Below, in pieces: positions 23,955 through 33,295 of a DNA stretch of 64,000 bases. The stretch covers positions 885,571 through 949,570 of the forward strand of contig CAWDUQ010000004.1 of NCBI GenBank assembly GCA_963805495.1. Direction: 5' to 3'. Made by a program: the position numbers and the translations under genes. This stretch comes from DAHUXD01 sp963805495 (GTDB taxonomy: Bacteria; Acidobacteriota; Thermoanaerobaculia; UBA5066; Gp7-AA6). The notes under the pieces were generated by a model, which had not been told where the DNA came from, searched no databases, and saw only the letters and a program-made list of their open reading frames with translations. The first letter of the stretch is position 1. Each line of letters begins with the position of its first letter.

Positions 23955-26639
23955 ATGTTGAGCGATCTTCGATTCCGCCTGCGCGCGCTCTTCCGGCGCG
24001 ACGCCGTCGAGCGCGAGCTCGACGAGGAGCTCGCGACGCATCTCGAGCACGAGGTCGAGTGGCAGATCGAGGCGGGCGTGGCTCCGGAGGAGGCCCGTCG
24101 CCGGGCCGCAATTTCGCTCGGCGGCGTCGCGCAGGTGCAGGAGGAGTGCCGGGACGCGCGGGGAGTGCGCGCTCTCGAGACGGCCGGTCGGGACGTTCGC
24201 CAGGCGCTGCGCCTTCTTCGCAAGCAGCCGGGCTTCACGCTCATCGCGGTCTCGACGCTCGCCCTCGGCATCGGCGCGAGCGCCGCGGTATTCAGCGTCA
24301 TCGACGCGGTGCTCCTCGAGCCGCTGCCGTATCCGCAGGCCGAACGCATCCTCGTCCCGTGGCGCCGGGCCCCGATCGCCCAGATCTTCGGCAACGATCA
24401 GCTGCCGTGGGGAGCGCGGGACTTTCAGCTTCTCGCCGCCAGCGCGAAGACATTTTCGACGCTCGCGGCCTTCAAGCCGGCCTCCTTCAATTTGACCGGC
24501 TCGGGCGAGCCCGAGCGGCTCGACGGAATCCGCGCCTCGGCCGGCTTCTTCGAGACCCTCGGCATCGAGCCGCAGCTCGGGCGGGTCTTCCACGCCGGGG
24601 AGGACCGCCCGAACGGCGAGCGCGTCGTCGTCCTGAGCGACCGGGTCTGGCGAGACCGATTCGGCGGCGACCCCGCGGTCCTCGACCGCCCGATTTCGCT
24701 CGACGGCGAGCCCTGGACGGTCGTCGGCGTGATGCCGCCGCTCTTCGCTTTTCCCCGCGCCGAGGAGATGCCGGCGTCCCTCGCCTACCCGCCCCGGCCG
24801 CAGGTCTGGGTGCCGCTCGGCCTGGCGCCGGCGCAGCGCGGCCCGTCGGATCTCGCCGTCTTCGGGAGGCTCGCGCCGGAGGCGACCAGCGACTCGGCGC
24901 AGGCGGAGCTCGACGTCTTCGCGAGCCGCCTCGACCGGGAGATCCCGGCAGGGAAGGGCTGGTGGCGGTCTCGGGCGACTCCGCTGCCGCTCCAGGTCTC
25001 GGGCGACGTCCGCCGGCCGCTGCGACTCATCTTCGGCGCGGTCGGGCTGGTCCTGCTGATCGCCGCGTGTAACGTCGCGAGCCTGACCTTCACGCGTTCG
25101 CTCGCGCGCCGCCGGGAGATTGCCCTGCGGCGGGCGCTCGGCGCTTCGCCGGGGCGCCTGACCGCGCAATTCCTGACCGAGAGCCTGATCCTCGCGGCGG
25201 CGGGCGGCCTCCTCGCCGGGCTCGTCGCGAAGGCCTGTCTTCTCGCCGTCCGCGTGTACGGTCCGCCGAACGTCCCGCGGCTCGAGGACGTGCGGCTCGA
25301 CGCGCGGGCCTTCGGATTCATGCTCGCCGTCACGCTCGCCGTCGGCCTCCTCGTCGGCCTCCTGCCGGCCCTCGGAGCGGCCGGCGGTCGTCTCGTCCAC
25401 TCGCTCAAGCAGGACGGCGCGCGGACGGTCGGGTCGGGTCTGGCCCGGAGGATCCACGGCGGCCTGCTCGTCTCGGAGGTGGCGCTCGCGCTCGTGCTGG
25501 TGATCGCGACGGGTCTCCTGGTGCGGACCTTCGTCGAGATGCGCGAGAGCGACAGCGGCTTCCGGCCCGAGCGCGTGCTCACGTTCCAGCTCACTCTGCC
25601 GGCCTCGAAGTACCCCGATCCCGACCGCATGGCCGGGCTCTACACGCGGGCGCTGGCGGCCCTTCGCGAGGCGCCGGGAGTCCGCGCGGCGGGGCTCGCC
25701 TCGGCCGTGCCGATGGGCGGCGCGCCGGACAGCACCGTCATCCGGGTCCCGGGCCACCCTCCGGCGGACGAGCGCGAGCGGCCGTTTGCGAATTACTCCT
25801 TCGCCTCGCCGGGCTATCTCGAGGCGATCGGCGCACGCCTGACGCGCGGGCGGGATTTCCTGGGCACCGACACCGCGGACTCCGGGCCGGTCGCGATTAT
25901 CAACGAGGCCATGGCCCGCAAGTACTGGCCGGGCGAGGACCCGCTCGGGCGCCAGGTCGGCGTCGCCGACACGCGGTGGCCGACGCGGACGATCGTCGGG
26001 ATCACGGCCGACCTCAAGCACTACTCGCTGCGCGAGGAGCCGGCCCCCGAGATGTACGTGCCGTACACCCAGAACGAGATCCGCATCTGGCCCCCGATGC
26101 AGACGATGCAGGCGGCGGTCCGGACGGCGGCGGACCCGGCGGCGATGACCGCGAGCGTGACGCGGGCGCTTCGGGGGGTCGACGCCGACCTGCCGCTCGC
26201 GCGGGTCGCGACGCTGTCGTCGCTCGTGGACGATTCGATGGCGCGGCCGCGCTTCTCGATCACACTCGTCGCCACTTTCGGCGCCCTCGCGCTCGTCCTC
26301 GCGATGATCGGGATGTACGGCGTGATCTCGTACTCGGTGGCGCAGCGCACCCGGGAAATCGGCGTGCGCATGGCCCTCGGCGCGACGCGGGGACACGTCT
26401 TCGGAATGGTCGTCGGGCAGGGCGCGCGGCTCGCATCCGCGGGGATCCTCCTCGGCCTTTTCGCCGCGGCGGCCGTGACCCGCCTGATGACGGGCTTCCT
26501 CTACGGCGTCCGGCCGTTCGACCCGTGGACGTTCGGAGGACTCTCGGCGCTGCTGCTCGCGGTCGCGGTCCTCGCGTGCTGGGTCCCGGCGCGCCGCGCC
26601 GCCCGCGTCGACCCGCTGCTGGCGCTTCGCTCCGACTGA
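23955..26639 (+). CDS. ADOP-type ABC transporter permease (MacB-like)
   Basis: An 894-residue membrane protein. The N terminus has the ADOP cytoplasmic helices (LDEELATHLEHEVEWQIEAG), then QPGFTLIAVSTLALGIGASA into TM1, a long MacB-type periplasmic domain, three TM helices around 350-480, a second periplasmic domain and a final TM trio with RTREIGVRMALGATRGHVF. The duplicated permease arrangement without a linked ATPase defines acidobacterial duplicated orphan permeases. The ATPase partner and cargo are unknown. Ribosome site AGGAGGCGGGAG precedes the ATG. Confidence 0.92.
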   Translation: MLSDLRFRLRALFRRDAVERELDEELATHLEHEVEWQIEAGVAPEEARRRAAISLGGVAQVQEECRDARGVRALETAGRDVRQALRLLRKQPGFTLIAVSTLALGIGASAAVFSVIDAVLLEPLPYPQAERILVPWRRAPIAQIFGNDQLPWGARDFQLLAASAKTFSTLAAFKPASFNLTGSGEPERLDGIRASAGFFETLGIEPQLGRVFHAGEDRPNGERVVVLSDRVWRDRFGGDPAVLDRPISLDGEPWTVVGVMPPLFAFPRAEEMPASLAYPPRPQVWVPLGLAPAQRGPSDLAVFGRLAPEATSDSAQAELDVFASRLDREIPAGKGWWRSRATPLPLQVSGDVRRPLRLIFGAVGLVLLIAACNVASLTFTRSLARRREIALRRALGASPGRLTAQFLTESLILAAAGGLLAGLVAKACLLAVRVYGPPNVPRLEDVRLDARAFGFMLAVTLAVGLLVGLLPALGAAGGRLVHSLKQDGARTVGSGLARRIHGGLLVSEVALALVLVIATGLLVRTFVEMRESDSGFRPERVLTFQLTLPASKYPDPDRMAGLYTRALAALREAPGVRAAGLASAVPMGGAPDSTVIRVPGHPPADERERPFANYSFASPGYLEAIGARLTRGRDFLGTDTADSGPVAIINEAMARKYWPGEDPLGRQVGVADTRWPTRTIVGITADLKHYSLREEPAPEMYVPYTQNEIRIWPPMQTMQAAVRTAADPAAMTASVTRALRGVDADLPLARVATLSSLVDDSMARPRFSITLVATFGALALVLAMIGMYGVISYSVAQRTREIGVRMALGATRGHVFGMVVGQGARLASAGILLGLFAAAAVTRLMTGFLYGVRPFDPWTFGGLSALLLAVAVLACWVPARRAARVDPLLALRSD

Positions 26640-26758
26640 GGCGAGGCCCGGAGCCGGATCGGCCGCTGCGCGCCGGCGACCGAACCGCATCGCAAGGCGG
26701 CGCCGCGGGCGCGAGTCGACGCTGCTGCGCTCCGTTACCGGAACATCAGACGGGGCCT

Positions 26759-26820
26759 GGGGTCAGCCCTGAAGAACTGACGTTCGAGTAACCAAACGTC
26801 AGAATGTCAGGGCTGACCCC
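26759..26820. repeat. long inverted repeat, GGGGTCAGCCCTGA family
   Basis: A perfect 14-bp outer arm (26759-26772 with 26807-26820) and an 8-bp inner arm CTGACGTT/AACGTCAG (26777-26784 with 26795-26802). It sits between convergent genes. Related pieces occur at about 27722, 28925, 33203-33280 and 48020, so this is a dispersed family distinct from the GTAG-headed REP. Confidence 0.8.
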
Positions 26821-26829
26821 GACCACTTC

Positions 26830-27582
26830 TTACTTCTTCGTGGGGACGTAGCTCAGGTCGCCGCGGTACGCGATGATCTCGGAGCTCATGCCGGACACGG
26901 CATCCTGAAACGTCTGCCGGATCGAATCGGCGTCGGCGCGGCCGAAGGCCTCCTCCATCATCTTCGGGAACGCCTTCTCGGGCGGGTTGAAGGCCGCCCA
27001 GTTCTCCCGGGGCGTGGAGAGCACGTACTCGGGACCATCGGCCCCGTTCACGAGCGCGAACCACGTGTAGTTGACCGGCCACGCGGTCTTGCCGATCGCC
27101 TCGTGGAACTTCGTGATGGCGCGCGTGAAGTCCTCGGATTTCCCGAACTTCACCCGGTAGAAGGTGATCGAGTACATCGCCGGCGGCTGGCCGTCCTTGG
27201 GCCGGCTGAGCTCGGGGAGGGACCGATAATAGCTGGTGATCGCTGACGCGATGTACGGCTCGGTGTTGACGGCGGTGTCGGCCGCGTCGAGCTTCTCCCT
27301 GGCGGCCTCCGCGTCGAAATCCTTCCACTGACGGTTCGGGGCGAGACGGAGGTAGGCGCCGGTGTTGGGCCCGCTCTCGATCGTGTACGTGATCAGAGGC
27401 ATCGGGTCCGCCTGCTTCTGGTGAAACGCGTTGTGCCGCTTGAGTCCCTCTTCGAGCTTGCCCGACATACCCGGCTTCGGCTGCCAGATGGTGACCCGGC
27501 TGACGTTCATGTCCTCGGCAGCGAGCGGCAGGGCGAGGATGGCGGCTACCGCCGCGATACACGCGATACGAAGTTTCTGCAT
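26830..27582 (-). CDS. secreted protein, unknown function
   Basis: A 250-residue protein with a clear signal peptide (LRIACIAAVAAILALPLAAED). The mature part contains a repeated pattern resembling ferredoxin-like dimeric alpha-beta barrel halves (VTIWQPKPGMSGKLEEGLKR; ITFYRVKFGKSEDFTRAITK), both with K-P/F-G-x-S/K before an amphipathic helix. I infer two ABM-like modules. Substrate is unknown. Confidence 0.75.
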   Translation of the reverse strand: MQKLRIACIAAVAAILALPLAAEDMNVSRVTIWQPKPGMSGKLEEGLKRHNAFHQKQADPMPLITYTIESGPNTGAYLRLAPNRQWKDFDAEAAREKLDAADTAVNTEPYIASAITSYYRSLPELSRPKDGQPPAMYSITFYRVKFGKSEDFTRAITKFHEAIGKTAWPVNYTWFALVNGADGPEYVLSTPRENWAAFNPPEKAFPKMMEEAFGRADADSIRQTFQDAVSGMSSEIIAYRGDLSYVPTKK

Positions 27583-27797
27583 TTTTCTCTCCTTCGTTGG
27601 GGTCTTGTGCTTGATACCGACCCTATCAAAAGGGGTCGGGATGGAATCGGCGCAGGGTCGGTCTCGCCTTGCCGAATCATTGGTGTCGGGGCGGAGAACG
27701 GGCGGCGAAACTTCAGGAATTCAGGGCTGACCCTCGACCCCCGACCGGCGCCGATCGGGGCTGCCGAAAGAAGCCGGGACGCAGCGCGGCGGTCAGC

Positions 27798-27995
27798 TCA
27801 CCAGACCGGGCCGCCCATGTAGACACCGCCGCCGCCCCACCCCGGCCCGCCCCAACAGCAGGGGCCGCCCCAACCGGGGTAGCCATAGCTGACCCCCACG
27901 TAGGTCACGCCCTCGCAGCCGACGGCGGCGGTTGCGAGGACGAGCAGGACGACGAGCACCAGAAGGCGAACCGGGTTGAGCATTCGTGTGCGCAT
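27798..27995 (-). CDS. small glycine-rich lipoprotein
   Basis: A 65-residue protein. The N-terminal hydrophobic segment LLVLVVLLVLATA is followed by lipobox AVGC, so the mature protein is a lipid-anchored peptide of about 39 residues made of Gly, Trp, Tyr and Pro (YPGWGGPCCWGGPGWGGGG) with a Cys pair. Its function is unknown. It lies 18 bases downstream of the VOC-domain lipoprotein and is probably co-transcribed. Confidence 0.7.
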   Translation of the reverse strand: MRTRMLNPVRLLVLVVLLVLATAAVGCEGVTYVGVSYGYPGWGGPCCWGGPGWGGGGVYMGGPVW

Positions 27996-28013
27996 GATCG
28001 ATGTTCCTCGCGC

Positions 28014-28901
28014 TCAGTACGGATATTTCTGAAGGGCCACGACCGCTCCGGTCGGGTCGGCCACGACGGCGAGCGAGCCTTTCCGGAACTCCGGCCGGGG
28101 TTCGAGAAGGACCCGGCCGCCCAAACCGGCCACGCGCGCGGCCAGGGCGGCGGGATCGGTCACGAGGACGTAGGGGAGCCAGTTGGGCGGCACCCCCTTC
28201 TCGGAGTCGGGGACGCGGAAGACGCCCGCTCGGGCGCGGCCGGTCTTGAGGACGACGTAGCCTGCGCCCGACTCGGTCTTCGTCGCCGTCGCCTCGAACG
28301 GAACGAGGCCGTTGTAGAACGCGAGCGTCGCATCGAGATCGTGCGTCAGGTACTCGTTCCAGAAGAAGGTGCCGAGGACGGGAGCGGCCGGGTCCTCCGG
28401 ATCGCCCGCCGAGAGATGCACGAGGCCGAACGGGGCTCCCTGCGGATCGTGCATCACGGCCGCCCGTCCGATCGAGCCGACATCCAACGGCCCGGCCAGC
28501 ACCACGCCGCCCTCGGTCTTCGCTTTCGTCACCGAGGCATCGACGTCGGCCACCGACATGTACGAGAGCCAGTGCGAGGGAGTCTTCCCGGCCGCCTCCG
28601 GTCTCGGCACGTGGAGCCCCGCGACGGCTTTCTTTCCGAGCATCGCCACGCTGTAGGGGCGGCCCAATACGGTCGTGTCGACGTAATCCCAGCCGAGCAG
28701 AGCGCCATAGAACCTCTTGGCGGCATCGACGTCGCCGGTCGTCAGGTCATGCCAGACGAACCTGCCCGGTTCGTTCGCAACGCGCGGCCCGGCGGGGGCC
28801 GAGCCACTCGAGGTGCATCCAAGCGAGAGGATCGTCGCGGCGAAAGCGAGCGCTGCGCTGCTGTGAGTCTTGAAAGACCCCGGAAAGTTCGATTGCCGCA
28901 T
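28014..28901 (-). CDS. VOC-superfamily lipoprotein (two glyoxalase-like domains)
   Basis: A 295-residue protein with lipobox LSLGC. Two VOC modules follow, beginning FVWHDLTTGDVDAAKRFYGA and TFFWNEYLTHDLDATLAFYN, each ending in the DPxGA strand (HDPQGAPFGLVHL, ADPTGAVVALQ). VOC domains bind metals and catalyse glyoxalase, dioxygenase or resistance reactions. The hydrolase subgroup with WHDL/TxD is usually uncharacterised. Export as a lipoprotein is unusual for the superfamily. Confidence 0.85.
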   Translation of the reverse strand: MRQSNFPGSFKTHSSAALAFAATILSLGCTSSGSAPAGPRVANEPGRFVWHDLTTGDVDAAKRFYGALLGWDYVDTTVLGRPYSVAMLGKKAVAGLHVPRPEAAGKTPSHWLSYMSVADVDASVTKAKTEGGVVLAGPLDVGSIGRAAVMHDPQGAPFGLVHLSAGDPEDPAAPVLGTFFWNEYLTHDLDATLAFYNGLVPFEATATKTESGAGYVVLKTGRARAGVFRVPDSEKGVPPNWLPYVLVTDPAALAARVAGLGGRVLLEPRPEFRKGSLAVVADPTGAVVALQKYPY

Positions 28902-28966
28902 CGCGGGAGTCTAGCGCAGGCGGCCGTGGGTTCGGCCCTGAACGAGTGAAGTTCGGGATTCCGTGA

Positions 28967-31123
28967 CTACGCCCCGTAGAGGAGCAACCCGAAAATCTTG
29001 ACGAGAAAGGCGGCCATCTGGCCCCGGTTGTTGGGATTGTTCGGACAGTAGTTGCCCCCGCCGCAGCCGCCGGTGATGCCCTCCGCGGCCAGCTGCTCGA
29101 TCCAGGCGGCGAAGAGGCTCGGGCAGGTCACGTCGCTGAAGACCCCGGCGCAGGCGGGCGGCGCGTAGGCCGAGCCGTGTTCGGACTTCAGCAGGAAGAC
29201 CGCCATCTGGGCGCGGGTGACGGGATTGGCGGGGCAGTAGTTGCCGCTTCCGCAGCCGCCGGTGATGCCCTCCGCCGCGAGTTGCTCGATCCACGCGGCG
29301 AACGTGGACGGGCACGGCACGTCGCCGAAGACGCCCGCACAGGCCGGCGGGACGTAGGTCGAGCCGTGCTCGCTCTTGAGGAGGAAGACGGCCATCTGGG
29401 CGCGGTTGACCGGGGAAGCCGGGCAGTAGTTCCCAAGTCCGCAGCCACCCGTGATTCCGTTGTGGAAGATGTTCTCGATGAAGCCGTAGAACTGGTTCGA
29501 GGCCGGCACGTCGGGGAAGGATTCGCCCACGTGCAGCGTCCAGGTCTTGGCGACGCCGGTCGAAAGGGCCTCGTCGAACGTGGCGTCGAAGTGGCCCAGC
29601 GGCCGCGCGCCCGTGAGTTCGACCTCGAGGCAGTTCGCGGTCGCCGAGAAGCAGTCGGCGGAGCCGCCGGCGAGGATGGTGTCGTAGTCGGCCGAGGCGT
29701 CGGCAATCGCGTAGCCGGGGCCGGCCGGCCCCGTGAGATTGGAGGCCGAGCCGGACAGCACGAGGTCCGTCGCCGACGGATTCGCCCAGGCGGTGTCCAC
29801 GGTCACGCGCTCGCCCACCTCGAGGATGCCGTTCTGGTTGGAAACGGCGGGAGCCAGGGGCGGGCCGGCCGCGCTGGCCGCGCGCTCGTCGACGCCCATG
29901 CCCTTCGCGTCCGGGAAGCCGCCGATCCGGGCGAAGACGCCCTCGTTGCCGGGTGCTTCCGGCGCGGTCCACGCAACGACAAACCGCCCCGCGGCGTCGA
30001 TGGCGACCGACGCCGGGCTGACGTCCGCGGGGAACAGCGGGTCGGGGTCGAACACGCCTCCGCGCCGCGAGCCGTCCCCGTGGAAGCGCTGAGCGGAGAG
30101 GCTGTAATCCTGCGGGCCCTCGCCCCACCATGTGACGATGAAGTCGCCGTTGCCGAGCACGGCCACGTCGGGGCCGTACTGGGTGCCCGTGGTGTACGTG
30201 TTGACCTGGAACTCGCTGCCGAGCTTGTCGGCGGACGCGTCGAAGCGCTGCGCGAGAACGCCGTCGCCCGACCCGTCGATGCCTCGCCAGGCGGCGACGA
30301 AATTGCCGGCGGCGTCGATCGCCGCCTCAGCGTCGCTCTGGTCTCCCGCCGTGGACGTGTTGACCCGGAAGTCGGCTCCCAGCATTGCGCCGGAACTGTC
30401 GAAGCGCTGGGCGTACACGCCCTTGCCCGAGCCGTCCCGGCCGTCGGTCTGGGACGGACCCGCGTCGGTCCAGAAGACCAGGAAGTCGCCGCTCGAGTGC
30501 ATCGCCACGCTCGGCTGATACTGCTCGCCGGTCGTGTAGGTGTTGACCTGGAACTCGACGCCCTGGGGGTTGCCGCCCGAATCGAAGAGGCGAGCGCGGA
30601 CGTTCCGATCCTCGTAGTTCGAGACGTGGTATTGCCAGGCAACGACGAAGTCTCCTGCTCCGTTCATGGCCACGCGGGGCGTGCTGCCTTGCGTGGTCAC
30701 TGGAATCTCGCCGCTGACCGGATTGGCCGAGTTGTCGAAGCGGCGGGCGAGGACGCCCTGGTATTCGGTACCGCCGTCCTTCATCCAGGCGACGACGAAA
30801 TTCCCCGCGGCGTCCATGGCGATGTCGGGAAGGGACTGCGGCCCCGTCGTGAATTCGTTGACGGGGAACTCTGCCCCCAGGGGAGTGCCCGAGCTGTCGT
30901 AGCGGCGGCCGAAGATCCCGTTGTACGAGCCGTCCTGGGTATTGCTGTTCCAGACGACGACGAAGTTGCCCGCGGGGTCCGATGCGACGACCGGCCAGAA
31001 CTGCCATGCGGTCGTGTAGGTGTTGACCTGGAACTCCGGCCCCATCGGCGGGGCCTGCGCGACGGCGAGTGCGGTCGAGAGAACGCCGGGAATGGCGAGT
31101 CCGAGCCGGAATCTGCGACGCAT
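28967..31123 (-). CDS. secreted repeat protein with three C-terminal SLH-like repeats
   Basis: A 718-residue protein. After the signal peptide (LGLAIPGVLSTALAVAQA) come about nine repeats of roughly 50 residues of the type GxEFxVNTYTTGxQ...AMDAAGNFVVAW, probably a propeller. A short beta domain follows, and then three SLH-like repeats with FPDVP...ITGGCGxGNYCPxxPVxRAQMAVFLLK. These C-terminal repeats should tether it to the envelope. The ATG at 31123 is chosen for its ribosome site AGGAGGCG; an upstream ATG adds basic residues. Confidence 0.85.
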   Translation of the reverse strand: MRRRFRLGLAIPGVLSTALAVAQAPPMGPEFQVNTYTTAWQFWPVVASDPAGNFVVVWNSNTQDGSYNGIFGRRYDSSGTPLGAEFPVNEFTTGPQSLPDIAMDAAGNFVVAWMKDGGTEYQGVLARRFDNSANPVSGEIPVTTQGSTPRVAMNGAGDFVVAWQYHVSNYEDRNVRARLFDSGGNPQGVEFQVNTYTTGEQYQPSVAMHSSGDFLVFWTDAGPSQTDGRDGSGKGVYAQRFDSSGAMLGADFRVNTSTAGDQSDAEAAIDAAGNFVAAWRGIDGSGDGVLAQRFDASADKLGSEFQVNTYTTGTQYGPDVAVLGNGDFIVTWWGEGPQDYSLSAQRFHGDGSRRGGVFDPDPLFPADVSPASVAIDAAGRFVVAWTAPEAPGNEGVFARIGGFPDAKGMGVDERAASAAGPPLAPAVSNQNGILEVGERVTVDTAWANPSATDLVLSGSASNLTGPAGPGYAIADASADYDTILAGGSADCFSATANCLEVELTGARPLGHFDATFDEALSTGVAKTWTLHVGESFPDVPASNQFYGFIENIFHNGITGGCGLGNYCPASPVNRAQMAVFLLKSEHGSTYVPPACAGVFGDVPCPSTFAAWIEQLAAEGITGGCGSGNYCPANPVTRAQMAVFLLKSEHGSAYAPPACAGVFSDVTCPSLFAAWIEQLAAEGITGGCGGGNYCPNNPNNRGQMAAFLVKIFGLLLYGA

Positions 31124-31318
31124 CTTCGCCTCCTTCGCCCTCGAGCGAAGCTCGGGTCTTCGATGCGACGGGAGGCTCAAGCCTCGCAGGGGGTTGACTG
31201 CCGGGTAATGTATCCCGGATCGACGAGTATCGGCTCAAAGAACGCAAGCCGAGCCTTGTCGAGCCCCGGCCGAAGCCTCGAAGGCCTTCCGGCCTTCCGT
31301 GAGATCCTCGGCGAACTC

Positions 31319-32932
31319 ATGACCCGGATCCAGCGCATCACCCTCGTCGCGACGGGCCTCGGCCTCTTCATGATCTTCCTCGACGCGTTGATCGTGAACG
31401 TCGCGCTGCCGTCGATCCAGCGCGAGTTCGAGGTCGGCGAGTCCGGTCTGCAGTGGGTCGTGACGGCGTACAGCCTGGCGATGGCCGTGGCGATCATGTC
31501 CGCGGGCACGCTGGCGGACATTTACGGGCGGCGCCGGCTCTACCTCGCCGGCATCGCTCTTTTCACGGGCAGCTCGATCGCATGCGGCCTCGCCGGCTCG
31601 CTCGACGTCCTCAACGCCGCGCGCGTGATCCAGGGCGTGGCCGCGGCGACGGTCAACGTGACGTCGCTCGCGCTCGTTTCCGCGGCCTTCCCGGAGCCGA
31701 AGATGAAGGCCTGGGCGATCGGCATCTGGACGGCGATCGCGTCGACGGCCCTGGCGATCGGGCCCACCCTCGGCGGAATCCTGGTCCAGCGCAGCGGGTG
31801 GCGAATCATCTTCCTCGTCAACGCGCCGGTGGGCCTGGCGGTCCTCGTGCTGACGTGGCGGTACCTCGCCGAGTCGCGCGACGACCGGCCGCGCACCTTC
31901 GACATCCCGGGGCAGCTGCTCTTCGTCGCCGCCGTCGGGGCTTTCGCCTACGCTGTGATCGAGGGCCCGCGGGCGGGATGGGCCTCCGCGGAGATCCTCG
32001 GTCTCTTCGTGGTCGCCGCCGCGGCGCTCGCCGCCTTCGTCGCCTTCGAGGGCCGCCGGGCCGACCCGATGATGGACATCACGCTGTTTCGCGACCGGAC
32101 CTACTCGCTGGCGATCGTCACGATCTTCGCCGTGCTCTTCGCCATCTACGGAATGCTCCTCGTGGTCACCCAGTACCTCCAGAACGTGCACGGGTTCTCC
32201 CCGACGAAGGCGGGGCTGCTGCTGCTGCCGTACAGCGTGACCAGCACGGTCGTCTCCCTGCGCGTCGGCAAGCTGATGGCCGTCGTCGGTTCGCGCCGGC
32301 TGATCCTGCTCGGCCTCGTTGCGCAGCTCGTCGGGTTCGCCGTTCTGATCCTGGCCCTCGGGCAGAGCACGCCGGTGCTCGTGCTCGGCCTCGTCCTCGC
32401 GGCCCTCGGATGCGCCCTCTGCCTCACACCGATCACGTCCCTCGCCATGACGGCCGTGCCGCCCGAGCGCGCCGGGATGGCGTCCGGTATCATGAGCGCC
32501 CAGCGCGCCCTCGGCTCGACCGTCGGGTTCGCGATCCTCGGTTCGGTCCTGGCGGCGTCGCTGACCGTGACCCTGTCCGAGCACCTCGCCGGGGCCATTC
32601 CGGACCCGGTCGAGCGCCGCGAGGTCGCGGCCCGGATCATCGGCGACGCGAACCCGCGCGCCTTCGCCGCCGAGATCGGTCCGGGCCGGCCGATCCATCA
32701 CGCCGACGCAGCGACCGAGGCCGCCATCCTGAGCGCCGCCGACGGCGACTTCGTCGAGGGCATCCGCCTGAGCCTCGGGTCGGCGATGGTGGTGCTCGCC
32801 CTCGTCCTCGCGGCCGGGCTCGTGTGGTTTCCGAAAGGCCGCGGCGGCCTGGCCGACGCGGCACGCGAGGAGAAGTCCGTGGAGCGGGAGGAAACGGCGC
32901 GGGAGGGCCCGGAGGGCGCCGCGATCGGTTAG
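31319..32932 (+). CDS. MFS drug exporter, DHA2 (EmrB/QacA) family
   Basis: A 537-residue, probably 14-helix proton antiporter. DHA2 signatures are present: LDALIVNVALPSIQREF in TM1 (motif D1), GTLADIYGRRRLYLAG (motif A), AARVIQGVAAATVN (motif B) and AIGPTLGGIL (motif C). A hydrophilic loop precedes the last helix. Substrate cannot be read from sequence. The ATG at 31319 matches the family N terminus; the frame is open much further upstream only as antisense of the SLH gene. Confidence 0.93.
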   Translation: MTRIQRITLVATGLGLFMIFLDALIVNVALPSIQREFEVGESGLQWVVTAYSLAMAVAIMSAGTLADIYGRRRLYLAGIALFTGSSIACGLAGSLDVLNAARVIQGVAAATVNVTSLALVSAAFPEPKMKAWAIGIWTAIASTALAIGPTLGGILVQRSGWRIIFLVNAPVGLAVLVLTWRYLAESRDDRPRTFDIPGQLLFVAAVGAFAYAVIEGPRAGWASAEILGLFVVAAAALAAFVAFEGRRADPMMDITLFRDRTYSLAIVTIFAVLFAIYGMLLVVTQYLQNVHGFSPTKAGLLLLPYSVTSTVVSLRVGKLMAVVGSRRLILLGLVAQLVGFAVLILALGQSTPVLVLGLVLAALGCALCLTPITSLAMTAVPPERAGMASGIMSAQRALGSTVGFAILGSVLAASLTVTLSEHLAGAIPDPVERREVAARIIGDANPRAFAAEIGPGRPIHHADAATEAAILSAADGDFVEGIRLSLGSAMVVLALVLAAGLVWFPKGRGGLADAAREEKSVEREETAREGPEGAAIG

Positions 32933-33171
32933 GTGGCCTGGGACGACTTGCCGTGTGCCGGCGTCTCGTTGGTCTGCGCGTCCGCGTTCTGGAAAGCGCT
33001 CTCCCAGGACGTTCCCTGGCCCCGGATCGTGACCTTACCGAAGCTCCGCGTTCCGACCTGGAACGGCCGGCGCAGCGTGGCCTCGTGCCGGGCGAAACCT
33101 TTGGCAAAGAGGCCGCCCCATCTCCAACGTGCTTCGGACTCGGCCTGGTGGACCGTCAGTGGCATGAACAT
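32929..33171 (-). CDS. hypothetical protein
   Basis: About 80 residues (MFMPLTVHQAESEARWRW onward). It contains a compact basic/aromatic core (GGLFAKGFARHEATLRRP, SFGKVTIRGQGTSWESAF) that looks folded rather than random. I do not recognise it. Its stop overlaps the MFS stop tail to tail. Several in-frame ATGs (33171, 33165) leave the start uncertain. Confidence 0.4.
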   Translation of the reverse strand: MFMPLTVHQAESEARWRWGGLFAKGFARHEATLRRPFQVGTRSFGKVTIRGQGTSWESAFQNADAQTNETPAHGKSSQAT

Positions 33172-33202
33172 CTCTTTTCCGGTACACAACCACTGTAGCA
33201 TG

Positions 33203-33280
33203 GGGCCTGACCTGAAAGATTGACACTTTCGTCCAAGTGTCAGGCCTGGCACCAACTTTCATTCTTTCAGGGCTGACCCC
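33203..33280. repeat. composite inverted repeat, GGGGTCAG family
   Basis: GGGGCCTGACCTGAA followed by TGACACTT/AAGTGTCA arms (about 33221-33242) and ending TTCAGGGCTGACCCC at 33266-33280, matching the outer arm of the 26759-26820 element. It lies immediately before a gene start and abuts its -10 box. Confidence 0.65.
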
Positions 33281-33282
33281 GT

Positions 33283-33288
33283 TAGAAT
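33283..33288 (+). promoter_or_regulatory. -10 element for a leaderless start
   Basis: TAGAAT ends 7 bases before the ATG at 33296. The repeat element supplies the sequence directly upstream. Confidence 0.45.
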
Positions 33289-33295
33289 GCGCGGC

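Noticed and set aside
21858..26690. A 1610-codon open frame on the minus strand
   Set aside because: It runs antisense to padR and the ADOP permease, is Arg/Asp/Gly/Pro-rich low-complexity sequence, and has no recognisable domain. It is a GC-rich shadow.
29177..31318. N-terminal extension of the MFS exporter
   Set aside because: The frame is open, but it is antisense to the SLH-repeat gene, and the family N terminus starts at 31319.
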